Position numbers and translations under genes: made by a program. Positions 9,598 to 17,834 of a stretch of DNA of 64,000 nucleotides are shown in pieces. Where the stretch lies: contig NZ_CP108046.1 in the NCBI RefSeq assembly GCF_041435115.1, positions 7,006,001 to 7,070,000 on the forward strand. Direction: 5' to 3'. The notes below the pieces were generated by a model. The model did no database searches and was not told the DNA's origin. It saw nothing but the letters and a program-made list of their open reading frames with translations. Within the stretch, counting starts at the first letter, position 1, and each line of letters begins with the position of its first letter. The stretch comes from Streptomyces sp. NBC_00289. GTDB lineage: Bacteria; Actinomycetota; Actinomycetes; Streptomycetales; Streptomycetaceae.

Positions 9598-10760
9598 TTC
9601 CGGGCGCCCTTCGGCTTGCGCTGCTCCCAGCCCTCGGCCCACAGGTCGAACCGGGCCTGCTGCTGCGGGAACTCGGCGGCCGCGTCGACGTCGAGCTCCA
9701 CACCGAGGCCGGGGGCGTCGGAGAGGTGGAAGCAGCCGTCCTCCGGGTTGACCTCCGGGGCGCCCTTGACGACCTTCTTGATCTCCGCGTCGGCGAAGTC
9801 GTTGAAGTGCTCGAGGATCTTGAAGTTCGGGGAGGTGAAGCCGACCTGGAGGGAGGCGGAGGTGAGGACCGGCCCGCCGACGTTGTGCGGGGCCACGAGC
9901 ACGTAGTGCGTCTCGGCGGTGGCGGCGAGCTTGCGGGTCTCCCAGATGCCGCCGATGTGGCCGACGTCGGGCTGGATGATGTCGACGGCCTGGCTCTCGA
10001 AGAGCTCCCGGAACTCGATGCGATCGTGAATCCGCTCACCGGTGGCGACCGGGATGTCGACCTTGGCGGCGACCTTCTCCAGCGCCTTCAGGTTCTCCGG
10101 CGGGCAGGGCTCCTCCAGCCAGGCCGGCTTGAACGGCGCGAGCTCGTGCGCCAGCCGGATGGCGGTGGCGGGGGAGAAGCGGCCGTGCATCTCCAGCATC
10201 AGCTCGGTGTCGGGCCCGATCGCGTCGCGCACGGCCTCGATCAGCGAGACGGCGTAGAGGGTCTGCTCGTGGTCGAGCTCGAAGTGCCCGGTGCCGAAGG
10301 GGTCGATCTTGAGCGCCCGGTAGCCGCGCTCGACGACTCCCTGGGCGGCCTTGTGGTAGGCCTCCGGGGTCCGCTCGGTGGTGTACCAGCCGTTGGCGTA
10401 CGCCTTGACCTTGTCGGTCACCTTGCCGCCGAGGAGCTGCCATACCGGCACTCCGAGGGCCTTGCCCTTGATGTCCCAGCAGGCCATCTCGATGACGGCG
10501 ATACCGGACATGACGATCTCGCCGGCCCGCCCGTAGTCGCCGTACTTCATGCGCCGGACGAGGTCCTCGACAGCGAACGGGTCGGAGCCCAGAATGTGAT
10601 TGTTCTGGGCCTCGTGCAGGTAGCCGACCAGCGCGTCGGTGTGACCCAGCATCCGGGTCTCGCCGACTCCAGTGATCCCCTCGTCGGTGTGCACCTGTAC
10701 GTAGGTCAGGTTGCGCCACGGCGTCCCGACCACGTGTGTGCTGATTCCGGTGATGCGCAC
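9594..10760 (-). CDS. Enolase-superfamily sugar-acid dehydratase (mandelate racemase/galactonate dehydratase type)
   Basis: Predicted to dehydrate an aldonic acid to a 2-keto-3-deoxy acid using Mg2+. The 388-aa protein has the enolase-superfamily capping domain, then the barrel with ALKIDPFG (Lys151), LEMHGRFSP (Glu190, His192), WLEEPCPPEN (Glu216), ATGERI (Glu242), QPDVGHIGG and APHNVGGP (His292). This layout matches galactonate dehydratases, except that the first metal ligand position is Glu rather than the usual Asp. It is the first gene of the minus-strand sugar block, with a good promoter and a LacI-type palindrome upstream, and is coupled to the downstream dehydrogenase. Specificity could be galactonate, gluconate, fuconate or another acid. 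Confidence 0.85.
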   Translation of the reverse strand: MRITGISTHVVGTPWRNLTYVQVHTDEGITGVGETRMLGHTDALVGYLHEAQNNHILGSDPFAVEDLVRRMKYGDYGRAGEIVMSGIAVIEMACWDIKGKALGVPVWQLLGGKVTDKVKAYANGWYTTERTPEAYHKAAQGVVERGYRALKIDPFGTGHFELDHEQTLYAVSLIEAVRDAIGPDTELMLEMHGRFSPATAIRLAHELAPFKPAWLEEPCPPENLKALEKVAAKVDIPVATGERIHDRIEFRELFESQAVDIIQPDVGHIGGIWETRKLAATAETHYVLVAPHNVGGPVLTSASLQVGFTSPNFKILEHFNDFADAEIKKVVKGAPEVNPEDGCFHLSDAPGLGVELDVDAAAEFPQQQARFDLWAEGWEQRKPKGARK

Positions 10761-10838
10761 GCCAGTCGCCCCTCGCTGCTTTGTTCGGCTCGGTTCTGTG
10801 TGTTCGAGATTTCGTCACACGTTCGAAATGCTGGCGTG

Positions 10839-10868
10839 ACAGTAAGGACGGTGTGAGGGGGGTGTCAA
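10839..10868 (-). promoter_or_regulatory. Sigma-70-type promoter for the dehydratase operon
   Basis: On the minus strand, TTGACA (10868-10863) is followed after 18 nt by TACTGT (10844-10839), about 80 nt before the dehydratase start. The -35 is a perfect match, while the -10 is moderate. It was inferred from sequence only. Confidence 0.6.
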
Positions 10869-10888
10869 TGGGTCGAACGGATATCGCT

Positions 10889-10931
10889 TTCGACGACGCG
10901 TTCGACGACGCCTCTTGAAAGCGCTTGCCGG
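10889..10931. promoter_or_regulatory. LacI-type palindrome and 12-bp direct repeat upstream of the sugar operon
   Basis: TTGAAAGCGCTTGCC has a perfect AAGCGCTT core (10919-10926), the kind of site bound by LacI/GalR regulators. A degenerate half-site GAAAGCGAT (minus strand) lies near 10885. Two direct copies of TTCGACGACGC(G/C) occupy 10889-10912. All lie 20-60 bp upstream of the -35 box. No LacI-family gene is in the window, so the regulator would be encoded elsewhere. Confidence 0.5.
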
Positions 10932-11105
10932 AGCGGTTTCGGCGGGCTCGGGCGGGTGGCTGCCGATAGGGGCCGGATGCCGCGGCTTGGCGGGGAATGG
11001 TGGGGGCCGACCGCCGTTCCGCCCAGCGGAACGGCTGCTTCCCTACACAACTTTCACAGGCGTGCCTAGGAACGTGACCGGTGCGGAATCTACTCTTCCC
11101 GCGTC

Positions 11106-12332
11106 ATGGACTACTGCAACCCGTGCCGACGGCACCTCAACGGCGCCCTCGCCTGCCCGGGGTGCGGCGCACCCGTCGACCACCTCCGCGCACAGACGTA
11201 CACGCCCGTGTACCCGGGCGCGGAGACGGGGGACGCGTACGGGGGCGGTGTCCACGAGACCGGGGCCCAGGCGGGCGCGTACGGGCCCGAGGGGGCCGCG
11301 CCTGTCGGGTACGAGGCCGCCGGGCACGGGTACGGGCACGGTGATGACGGTGCGGGGTACGCCCGCGCATCCGGTGGTCAGGGTGCCGGGTACGGGAGTG
11401 CGTCCGGCGGATACGGCACCGTGGCGCCGGGCCAAGGAGCCGAGTACGGGGCTGCGGCCGGGGGTCACCGTGGCGGATACGCGGGCGAGCCTGGTGACCG
11501 GACAAGCATGTACGAAAGCGAACACGGCGAGCCGACGGAGGCCGCGTACGGCGATCGCGCGGGCCAGGACGACGGCCGTGCGGACCGGGGTGACGGCCGT
11601 CCGGACGGGTACGGCGATCGGGCGGACCGGCATGACGGTGCCGCGGAGGCCGAGGCGGTCGGCGGTCGGGCGGCCGCTCGCCGGGCGCGCGGACGCGGCG
11701 GCCGAAGGCGCGACGCGGAGGGCGAGGGCCTCGTGGTCGCCGGGAACGCCATGGACGCCCACGGTGGCGAAGGTGACGAGGGCGAGGACGAGTTCGAGGA
11801 CGCCGAAGGCGTCGCGGGCGGCGGCAGTCGCCGCGACCGCAAAGCCGCGGCGCACCGGCGCCGTAGACGCCGGACCCTGCTGGTCGCCGCCGGGTTCGTG
11901 CTGGCGGCCGGCGGGCTGAGCCTGGCGGAGCTGGGCCTCGACGCGCCGGGCTCGACGCCGAATCCGGCGGCCGCGGGGGACGCGTCGGCGGACGGCGGTG
12001 CGTCGAAGGAGGCCGGTGAGACCGCGGAGCCGCTCACCGAAAGGTCCGGCGCCACGCGCACGGCGTCGGAATCGGCGTCTCCGGACGCGTCCGCGTCGCC
12101 CTCGGCCTCGAAGTCGGCGAAGGCCGAGGAGTCCGAGAAGAGCGAGACCGACACCGCGACCGGCTCCCAGTCGGCGACGACGGGTACGGGCCCGGGCGCG
12201 TCCGCCCCGGCCCCCGAACCGACGAGCCCGGCCGGGACGCCGCCCCCCACGTCCGAGCCGACGACAGCGGACCCCTCCCCGACCCCGGCGCCCTCGCAGA
12301 CGTGCGAGCGGTTCCTGTGGTGGTGCAGCTGA
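11106..12332 (+). CDS. SCO2400-like zinc-ribbon, single-pass membrane protein with low-complexity regions
   Basis: The 408-aa protein starts with a zinc ribbon (Cys4, Cys7, Cys17, Cys20 in CNPC and CPGC). About 230 residues rich in Gly, Tyr, Ala, Asp and Arg follow, many as GYG and DRGDGR repeats, then a basic patch RRRRRR and one membrane segment LLVAAGFVLAAGGLSLAEL around residue 260. The tail is Ser/Pro/Thr/Ala-rich and ends CERFLWWCS. The arrangement suggests a cytoplasmic metal ribbon and a disordered tail outside. I recognise it as the type annotated as SCO2400 family, a lineage-specific Streptomyces protein of unknown function. The hydrophilic regions are probably variable between strains. 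Confidence 0.75.
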   Translation: MDYCNPCRRHLNGALACPGCGAPVDHLRAQTYTPVYPGAETGDAYGGGVHETGAQAGAYGPEGAAPVGYEAAGHGYGHGDDGAGYARASGGQGAGYGSASGGYGTVAPGQGAEYGAAAGGHRGGYAGEPGDRTSMYESEHGEPTEAAYGDRAGQDDGRADRGDGRPDGYGDRADRHDGAAEAEAVGGRAAARRARGRGGRRRDAEGEGLVVAGNAMDAHGGEGDEGEDEFEDAEGVAGGGSRRDRKAAAHRRRRRRTLLVAAGFVLAAGGLSLAELGLDAPGSTPNPAAAGDASADGGASKEAGETAEPLTERSGATRTASESASPDASASPSASKSAKAEESEKSETDTATGSQSATTGTGPGASAPAPEPTSPAGTPPPTSEPTTADPSPTPAPSQTCERFLWWCS

Positions 12333-12344
12333 GGCCCGCCGCGG

Positions 12345-12439
12345 GTGACGCCGGCTGAGGCGTGACCCGGATGGCACCGGCTGAGGCGTGCCCCGGATGA
12401 CGCCGGCCGCGACGTGACCCGGGTGACACCGGCCGGTGC
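12345..12439. repeat. 26-bp tandem repeat, about 3.6 copies
   Basis: Units run GTGACGCCGGCTGAGGC + GTGACCCGG, then close variants with the same 26-bp period. They begin just after the SCO2400-like stop codon and end before the MarR gene stop. There is no coding assignment. Confidence 0.7.
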
Positions 12440-12455
12440 GAGGCCGCGCCCGGGT

Positions 12456-12893
12456 TCAGGGCGCCAGCATCCGCCGTAGAAGATCCCGCAGGGCCAGTCG
12501 TTCCTCGTCCGACAGGCCCGCCAGTGGCTCGCGGGCGAAGCGCAGGCCCTCCCGCAGGTCCTGGGCGATCCGTCGTCCCTCGTCCGTCGCCGCGGCCACC
12601 TTCACGCGCCGGTCGGTGGGGTCCGGCCGTCGTTCCACCAGGCCGCGGGACTCCAGCCGGTCCACGATGCCCGTGACGTTCGACGGCTCGCACTTCAGTT
12701 TCTTGGCCAGTTTCCGCATGGGCAGCGGTTCCAGGGACAGCAGACTCAGAAGCCGCGCCTGCGCGCCGGTGAGCGCGTGTTCGGCCGCCGCCTCCTCGTA
12801 GTCCTCGTAGAAGCGGGCCACGACGTCACCGATGAGCTCGACGACTTCCATGGTCAGGGCGTCGGGGCGGCGGGTCTGCCGGGGTGTGGCCAT
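12456..12893 (-). CDS. MarR-family transcriptional regulator
   Basis: A 145-aa winged-helix regulator, likely a dimeric repressor responding to a small molecule. The winged-helix core shows MRKLAKKLKCEPSNVTGIVDRLESRGLVERRPDPTDRRV in two parts: the recognition helix region, then the DRR wing motif characteristic of MarR. Flanking N- and C-terminal helices form the dimer interface. It is transcribed away from the adjacent reductase gene, and two dyad sites in the 113-bp gap are good candidates for its own binding. The pair looks like a ligand-responsive reductase with a local repressor. Confidence 0.92.
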   Translation of the reverse strand: MATPRQTRRPDALTMEVVELIGDVVARFYEDYEEAAAEHALTGAQARLLSLLSLEPLPMRKLAKKLKCEPSNVTGIVDRLESRGLVERRPDPTDRRVKVAAATDEGRRIAQDLREGLRFAREPLAGLSDEERLALRDLLRRMLAP

Positions 12894-12924
12894 GAGATCC
12901 AGGGTACCCGCTTACTTGACATCC

Positions 12925-12961
12925 TGAAATATTCAAGAGCATGGTTGTTTCAGGTACTGAA
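12925..12961. promoter_or_regulatory. Paired dyads in the MarR/reductase divergent promoter
   Basis: TGAA-N3-TTCA (12925-12935) and TTCAG-GTA-CTGAA (12949-12961) are short inverted repeats sharing the TTCA/TGAA half-site, 24 bp centre to centre. Both are unusually AT-rich for this genome. Likely operators for the divergently encoded MarR protein. Confidence 0.5.
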
Positions 12962-13006
12962 GTATTTGGCCGTGCTTCCCGAGGCCGGCCCGGAAAGGCG
13001 CTCCCC

Positions 13007-14029
13007 ATGACCGACACCCCCACGCTCCCCGCCCACAGCCGCGAATGGCACCTCGCCTCCCGCCCGGTCGGCTGGCCGAAGCCCGAGGACTTCTCCCTGG
13101 TAGAGGTGGAGATCCGGCAGCCCGGCCCCGGCGAGGTGCTCGTACGGAACAGCTACCTCTCCGTCGACCCGTACATGCGCGGCCGGATGAGCGCCGCGAA
13201 GTCGTACGTCGCCCCTTACGAGCTGGGCAAGGCCATGCAGGGTGGCGCGGTGGGCGAGGTCGTCGCCTCCGGGGCCGAGGGCATCGCCCCGGGCGACCAC
13301 GTGCTGCACTTCGGCGGCTGGCGCGCCTACGCCACGGTCGACGCCCGGCAGGCCGTCAAGGTCGACCCCGAGGCCGCACCCCTGTCGACGTACCTCGGCG
13401 TCCTCGGCATGACCGGCCTCACCGCCTACGCCGGCCTTCTGCGCACCGCCTCCTTCAAGGAGGGCGACTCCGTCTTCGTGTCCGGCGCGGCCGGCGCGGT
13501 GGGCAGCCAGGTGGGCCAGATCGCCAAGCTCAGGGGCGCCTCGCGGGTCATCGGCTCCGCCGGCTCCGACGAGAAGGTCAAGCTGCTGGTGGAGGAGTAC
13601 GGCTTCGACGCCGCCTTCAACTACAAGAACGGCCCGGTGAGCGAGCAGCTGCGCAAGGCCGCCCCGGACGGCGTCGACGTCTACTTCGACAACGTCGGCG
13701 GCGACCACCTCGAGGCCGCCATCGGCTCCCTCAACGAGAAGGGCCGGATCGCGGTCTGCGGCATGATCTCGGTCTACAACAACACCGAGGCCGCCCCGGG
13801 TCCGAGGAACCTCGCCCGGCTGATCCAGACCCGCGGCCGCATCGAGGGCCTGCTCGTCGGCGACCACTACGACCTCCAGCCGCAGTTCGTCGAGGAGGTC
13901 GGCGCCTGGGTCCGCTCGGGCGAGCTCAAGTACCGCGAGACCGTCGTCGAGGGCATCGACAACACCCTGGAGGCGTTCCTCGGCGTCCTGCGCGGCGACA
14001 ACACCGGGAAGATGATCGTCAAGCTCTGA
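13007..14029 (+). CDS. NADP-dependent oxidoreductase, leukotriene B4 dehydrogenase/PTGR type
   Basis: Zinc-independent medium-chain reductase that reduces alpha,beta-unsaturated carbonyls with NADPH. The 340-aa sequence shows NSYLSVDPYMRGRM, GMTGLTAYAGL, and the nucleotide-binding stretch VFVSGAAGAVGSQVGQIAKL followed by GSAGSDEK and YFDNVGGDHLEAAI, all characteristic of this subfamily (CurA/PTGR). ATG at 13007, preceded by GGAAAGG, excludes a 22-residue upstream extension that would run through the operator dyads. It is divergent from the MarR gene, which probably represses it. The physiological substrate is unknown; detoxification of reactive enals or enones is the usual inference. Confidence 0.9.
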   Translation: MTDTPTLPAHSREWHLASRPVGWPKPEDFSLVEVEIRQPGPGEVLVRNSYLSVDPYMRGRMSAAKSYVAPYELGKAMQGGAVGEVVASGAEGIAPGDHVLHFGGWRAYATVDARQAVKVDPEAAPLSTYLGVLGMTGLTAYAGLLRTASFKEGDSVFVSGAAGAVGSQVGQIAKLRGASRVIGSAGSDEKVKLLVEEYGFDAAFNYKNGPVSEQLRKAAPDGVDVYFDNVGGDHLEAAIGSLNEKGRIAVCGMISVYNNTEAAPGPRNLARLIQTRGRIEGLLVGDHYDLQPQFVEEVGAWVRSGELKYRETVVEGIDNTLEAFLGVLRGDNTGKMIVKL

Positions 14030-14068
14030 CGTGCACTGATCCTCGTCGTCCGACGGCGTCTCCGCGAA

Positions 14069-14110
14069 CGCCGGAGGCCGCGCCCCCGAGCTGGGGCGCG
14101 GCCTCCGGCG
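14069..14110. terminator. Strong bidirectional hairpin between convergent genes
   Basis: An 18-bp perfect GC-rich stem (14069-14086 with 14093-14110) and a 6-nt loop lie between the reductase stop and the serine-hydrolase stop. It is placed to end both transcripts. Confidence 0.85.
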
Positions 14111-14129
14111 ATCGCGGCGTGCGGGTCGG

Positions 14130-15281
14130 TCAGGCCGCCAGGGCCGCCTTGTGGACGGCGGACACCAGCCGCTCGTTCTCGGGCGCCGCTCCGCCGGGGA
14201 AGGCCATACGGCGCCGCGTGTACCCGTACGCGAGCCCGCTGCGCGGATCGGCGAACGCCTGCGAACCGCCCGCGCCGCTGTGCCCGAAGGACCCCGCGCC
14301 CAGGAACGGGTGCCAGGTGTCCGCGGTCGCCTGGAAGCCCAGCCCGTACGACTTGTGCGCCCGGGCCACCAGGTCGTAGCCGACCGAGTGGATCTGCCCG
14401 ACCTCGGCGACGGTGTCCGGCTTCAGCAGCGGCGGCCGTCCGTCCACCTCGCTGATCGCCGCCGCGTACATCCCGGCGAGCCCGCGGGCGGCGGCCACCC
14501 CGCCCGCCGACGCCGGGCCCTTGGCGCGTACGGCACGGGAGTTGGCGTAGTCCGCGATGTCGACCGGGTCCGGCACGTGCTGGTTGAACGCGATGGAGGC
14601 CAGCGTGTGCGGCCCGGTCGGCGCCAGGTCGAGCAGGGCCTGCTGGGTCGCCGTCGGGGCCATCGGCTGCACGCTGCGGAAACGGGGCTCCAGCGCGGCC
14701 GGCAACCCCAGGAAGAAGTCCAGCCCGTACGGGGCGCGCACCCGCTCCTCGTACACCTCCTGGAGCGTGTGCCCGGTCGCCCGCCGTACCACCTCTCCGG
14801 TCAACGCGCCGATGACGAGGGCGTGGTAGCCGAAGGCGGTGCCCGGGCGCCAGAACGGGCGCTGGTCCGCGAGCCGTTCGGCGACGACCCGGTCGTCGGT
14901 CAGCTCCTGCGCCGTGAACCCGCTGTCGAGGCCGACCAGGCCCGCGCGGTGGGCGACCAGGTCGCGCAGGGTCAGCGTGCCCTTGCCCTCGGCCGCGAAC
15001 TCGGGCCAGTAGTAGGTCACCTTGCGGTCCGGCTCCAGCGTGCCGTCCTGCATGAGAAGGGCGACCACGAGGTGGGCGGCGCCCTTGGTCGACGAGAACA
15101 CGCCGTACAGGGACTGGGCGTCGGCGCCGTCACCCGCCCACAGGTCGACGACCCTGCGTCCGTGTACGTACGCGCACAACTGTCCCTCGTAGTCGGGGCG
15201 TTCCGATGCCACCAGCGCGGCGAACTCCTCGCGCACCGCCTCGAAGCCGTCCGCGACGCTGCCGTGGATCTCCTGCGTCAT
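14130..15281 (-). CDS. Serine hydrolase of the beta-lactamase/class C (EstB-like) family
   Basis: A 383-aa penicillin-binding-protein-fold hydrolase, more likely an esterase than a beta-lactamase. The nucleophile motif is S63-S-T-K66 in YGVFSSTKGAAH. A tyrosine motif is in FGYHALVIG and the third motif is HSGAGGS near the C-terminus. There is no signal peptide, so it should be cytoplasmic. Start ATG at 15281 is preceded by GAGGAGAACGG. It ends against the strong hairpin shared with the reductase. The substrate is not predictable; family members hydrolyse short-chain esters or amides. Confidence 0.88.
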   Translation of the reverse strand: MTQEIHGSVADGFEAVREEFAALVASERPDYEGQLCAYVHGRRVVDLWAGDGADAQSLYGVFSSTKGAAHLVVALLMQDGTLEPDRKVTYYWPEFAAEGKGTLTLRDLVAHRAGLVGLDSGFTAQELTDDRVVAERLADQRPFWRPGTAFGYHALVIGALTGEVVRRATGHTLQEVYEERVRAPYGLDFFLGLPAALEPRFRSVQPMAPTATQQALLDLAPTGPHTLASIAFNQHVPDPVDIADYANSRAVRAKGPASAGGVAAARGLAGMYAAAISEVDGRPPLLKPDTVAEVGQIHSVGYDLVARAHKSYGLGFQATADTWHPFLGAGSFGHSGAGGSQAFADPRSGLAYGYTRRRMAFPGGAAPENERLVSAVHKAALAA

Positions 15282-15630
15282 CCGTTCTCCTCACCTGAAC
15301 CGCCTCGTGCGTGTGCCCTGTGAACCATGCCCGTCCGAGCTGGTTGAACTCCCCTTTCGCCTTCCTTCGATCGGTACGGCGAGGTGTACCGGTTCGACTC
15401 AACAGCAAGGGGGAGGAGTTCGTGTCACGGATACCTCGGATGGCGCAACCCGAACAGTCCGGACGGGGCACGCGGGGGAGCGGGCGCGGACCGACGCGAC
15501 GAGTCCGACGCGACGCGAGCCCATGGACGCGATCCCGTGACACCGTTCCGAGCGGCTGCGGGCCGGGGCGCCGGCGCCACCCCGCACCGCCGCCCGGCAG
15601 CACCTGGATGGCCCCCGATAGAGTTTCCCC
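15282..15630. other. 349-bp divergent intergenic region
   Basis: Separates the serine hydrolase (minus) from the EI24 protein (plus). Short open frames exist on both strands, but none has a good ribosome site, domain or length. I see no convincing promoter consensus, hairpin or repeat here. Confidence 0.5.
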
Positions 15631-16500
15631 ATGCGTGATCTCGGGGCGGGCTTCAACTACCTACTACAGGGCCAGCGGTGGGTGGCCAGGCACGGCAGGC
15701 AGTACGGGTTCGGGCTGCTCCCGGGACTGATCACCCTGGTTCTCTACGTGGCGGCGCTGGTCGCGCTGGCGCTGTGGGGCGAGGACTTCGTGGGCTGGGC
15801 GACACCCTTCGCCGACGACTGGTCGAGCCCCTGGCAGGGACTCTTCCGCGGCTTCCTCACCGCGGTCCTGTTCGCCCTCGCCCTCCTCCTGTCCGTCCTC
15901 ACCTTCACCGCGGTGACGCTGCTGATCGGCCAGCCCTTCTACGAGAGCCTCTCCGAGAAGGTCGACCGTGACGTGTCCCCGGACGGCACCGCGCCCGAGT
16001 CCGGCCTCCCCCTGTGGCGCGAGCTGTGGATCTCGGCCCGCGACAGCCTCCGTATCGTCGTGCGGGCCCTGCTGTGGGCCGTGCTGCTGTTCGTGCTCGG
16101 CTTCGTCCCCTTCGTCGGCCAGACGGTCGTCCCGGTGATCGGGTTCTTCGTCACCGGGTTCTTCCTCACCGAGGAACTGACCGCCGTCGCCCTCCAGCGC
16201 CGGGGCGTCGACCTGCGCGAGCGCCTGACCCTGCTCCGCTCCCGCAAGACCCTGGTGTGGGGTTTCGGCACCCCGCTCGCCCTGTCCTTCCTGGTGCCGT
16301 TCGTCGCGGTGTTCCTGATGCCGGGCGCGGTCGCGGGCGCCACCCTCATGGCCCGCGACCTGCTGGGCGAGGAGACCGGGGACGGTGACGCCACCGACAC
16401 CGGGAAGCACGGTGACTCCGCCGGCCCGCGGGGCGAGGGGTTCATCCAGCGGCCGGCCGGCTCGCCGCCACCGTCAGGATCGAACGGACCTGGGCGATGA
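15631..16500 (+). CDS. EI24/CysZ-like integral membrane protein
   Basis: A 289-aa membrane protein with about four hydrophobic segments: LLPGLITLVLYVAALVALAL, FLTAVLFALALLLSVLTFTAV, LLWAVLLFVLGFVPFVGQTVVPVIGFFVTGFFL, and LALSFLVPFVAVFLMPGAVAG. The sequence GQPFYESLSEKVD between segments and the overall pattern fit the EI24/CysZ family, some members of which transport sulfate. No cysteine genes flank it, so sulfate transport is not supported here. The C-terminal ~35 residues are hydrophilic. The last 59 bp overlap the 3' end of the convergent peptidase-like gene. Confidence 0.85.
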   Translation: MRDLGAGFNYLLQGQRWVARHGRQYGFGLLPGLITLVLYVAALVALALWGEDFVGWATPFADDWSSPWQGLFRGFLTAVLFALALLLSVLTFTAVTLLIGQPFYESLSEKVDRDVSPDGTAPESGLPLWRELWISARDSLRIVVRALLWAVLLFVLGFVPFVGQTVVPVIGFFVTGFFLTEELTAVALQRRGVDLRERLTLLRSRKTLVWGFGTPLALSFLVPFVAVFLMPGAVAGATLMARDLLGEETGDGDATDTGKHGDSAGPRGEGFIQRPAGSPPPSGSNGPGR

Positions 16501-17695
16501 TGTCCAGCCGGTTCCGCACGAACTCCGGGTCGGTCACCGTCCCGGTCGCCGGATCGGTGTTGCCGGTCCCGAACTGCAGCACGGGCGTGTGCACATGGCC
16601 GCCCGGCAGCACCTCGTGCAGGCCCAGCCGGTCCCGTAGCAGCGTCGCCCGGTAGGCGATCTCGTTGGACAGGTAGTCCCCGCCGCCGCCCGCCCGGGCG
16701 GTGGACCCCGCCGTGGGCCCGTCCGCCCGTACGACGGGGGTGGTGCCGCCCGCCGGGATCTCGGTCACGCTCGTGTTGTCGTACACGGGGAAGCGGCCGG
16801 TGTCCGCCGCCACGATCGCCTTGTACGGGAGGGTCGTCGTCGTCCACTGCGGCTGCGAGGCCGGGTCGGTGACCGGAACGGTCTCGGTCCGCCCGATGTT
16901 CTCGTTGTCCGCGAAGCCGCCCCGCCAGGCCCCGTTGGTCCGCTCGACGTCGAACCGGCCGACCCGCCCCTGGCTCACGGTCGTGAACAGGTCCACCTTC
17001 GGCAGATACGGCCGCAGCGTCCGCTCCACCGTCCCTTCCGCGAAGTCCTGCCAGCGCACCGGGAAGACGGCCGTCTCGATCCGGGCCGGACCCTCGGCCG
17101 TCCGGATCACCGTGCCGTCGAGGGCGAGCGCGGTGGCCCCGGACGGATTGGAGATCCGCACGTCCCGGTCCAGCGTGAACGGGTCGAAGCCGGTCACCAG
17201 GATCCGCTTCACGCCCTTGCCGTGCGGATACCGGATGGCGGTCTGCCCGCGCGAGGTCCGCTCCAGTTCACCGAGCAGCGCGGCCCGTTGCGCGGCGCTG
17301 AGCCCGAACTCCGGCTGCCAGGCGCGCACTTCCCGGGTCATTCCGAGTCGCGCCCAGTACAGCGGCCGGTCGTCGTCCCGGCTGAGATCCCCGCCCGCCG
17401 GTCCCCGCCCCTGTGCCCGGTCCACCGCCCGTCGCCAGAGCGCCGATCCCTCGTGGGCGACGAGGTGACGGGCGCGGGCGTAGGAGCCGGCCGAGCCGAG
17501 CGAGCGCGCGAAACCGGCCGCCACGGTGTCGAATCCGGAGCGCCGGAGGATCTCCTGGGGCGCGGCCCGGTCGAGCCTCTGCTCCTCGACGGTGGCGGAG
17601 GGTGCGGTCTCGGCGGACGCCGTCGTGGTGGGGGTGGCCAGTCCCGCCAACAGGGTCAGCCCGAGTACGCCGATCCGAAGTCGTATGGAGTGCAA
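16442..17695 (-). CDS. Secreted pyroglutamyl-peptidase-I-like protein with catalytic Cys replaced by Ser
   Basis: The N-terminus from TTG 17695 (GGAAGGA upstream) is a signal peptide ending in an ASA-type cleavage site, so the 417-aa product is exported. A helical region of ~130 residues follows, then a peptidase C15-like domain from VKRILVTGFDPF (residue ~163), with ISNPSGA and the conserved ER pair (Glu251). The usual nucleophile segment ..VCNHL.. aligns with GDYLSNEIAY, placing Ser343 where Cys is expected. The histidine motif is HVHTP (His369). The gene is therefore either an inactive relative, a serine variant or a binder. It overlaps the EI24 gene 3' end by 59 bp. Confidence 0.8.
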   Translation of the reverse strand: MHSIRLRIGVLGLTLLAGLATPTTTASAETAPSATVEEQRLDRAAPQEILRRSGFDTVAAGFARSLGSAGSYARARHLVAHEGSALWRRAVDRAQGRGPAGGDLSRDDDRPLYWARLGMTREVRAWQPEFGLSAAQRAALLGELERTSRGQTAIRYPHGKGVKRILVTGFDPFTLDRDVRISNPSGATALALDGTVIRTAEGPARIETAVFPVRWQDFAEGTVERTLRPYLPKVDLFTTVSQGRVGRFDVERTNGAWRGGFADNENIGRTETVPVTDPASQPQWTTTTLPYKAIVAADTGRFPVYDNTSVTEIPAGGTTPVVRADGPTAGSTARAGGGGDYLSNEIAYRATLLRDRLGLHEVLPGGHVHTPVLQFGTGNTDPATGTVTDPEFVRNRLDIIAQVRSILTVAASRPAAG

Positions 17696-17834
17696 GGGTT
17701 CTGGTCCTTCCGTCGCTGTGGGGAGCGTGCTGCGGACGGCCGCAGTATCGCGCGACGGAAGTGGTCCACGCCATGCCGTGTGACGTGGGGGAAACCGTGC
17801 GGGCGGCCGCACGTGGCGCGTTCGGCGCCGTGGT

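Noticed and set aside
15384..15638. Small open frames in the 349-bp gap before EI24
   Set aside because: Several overlapping frames of similar quality, none with a ribosome site or conserved-looking sequence.
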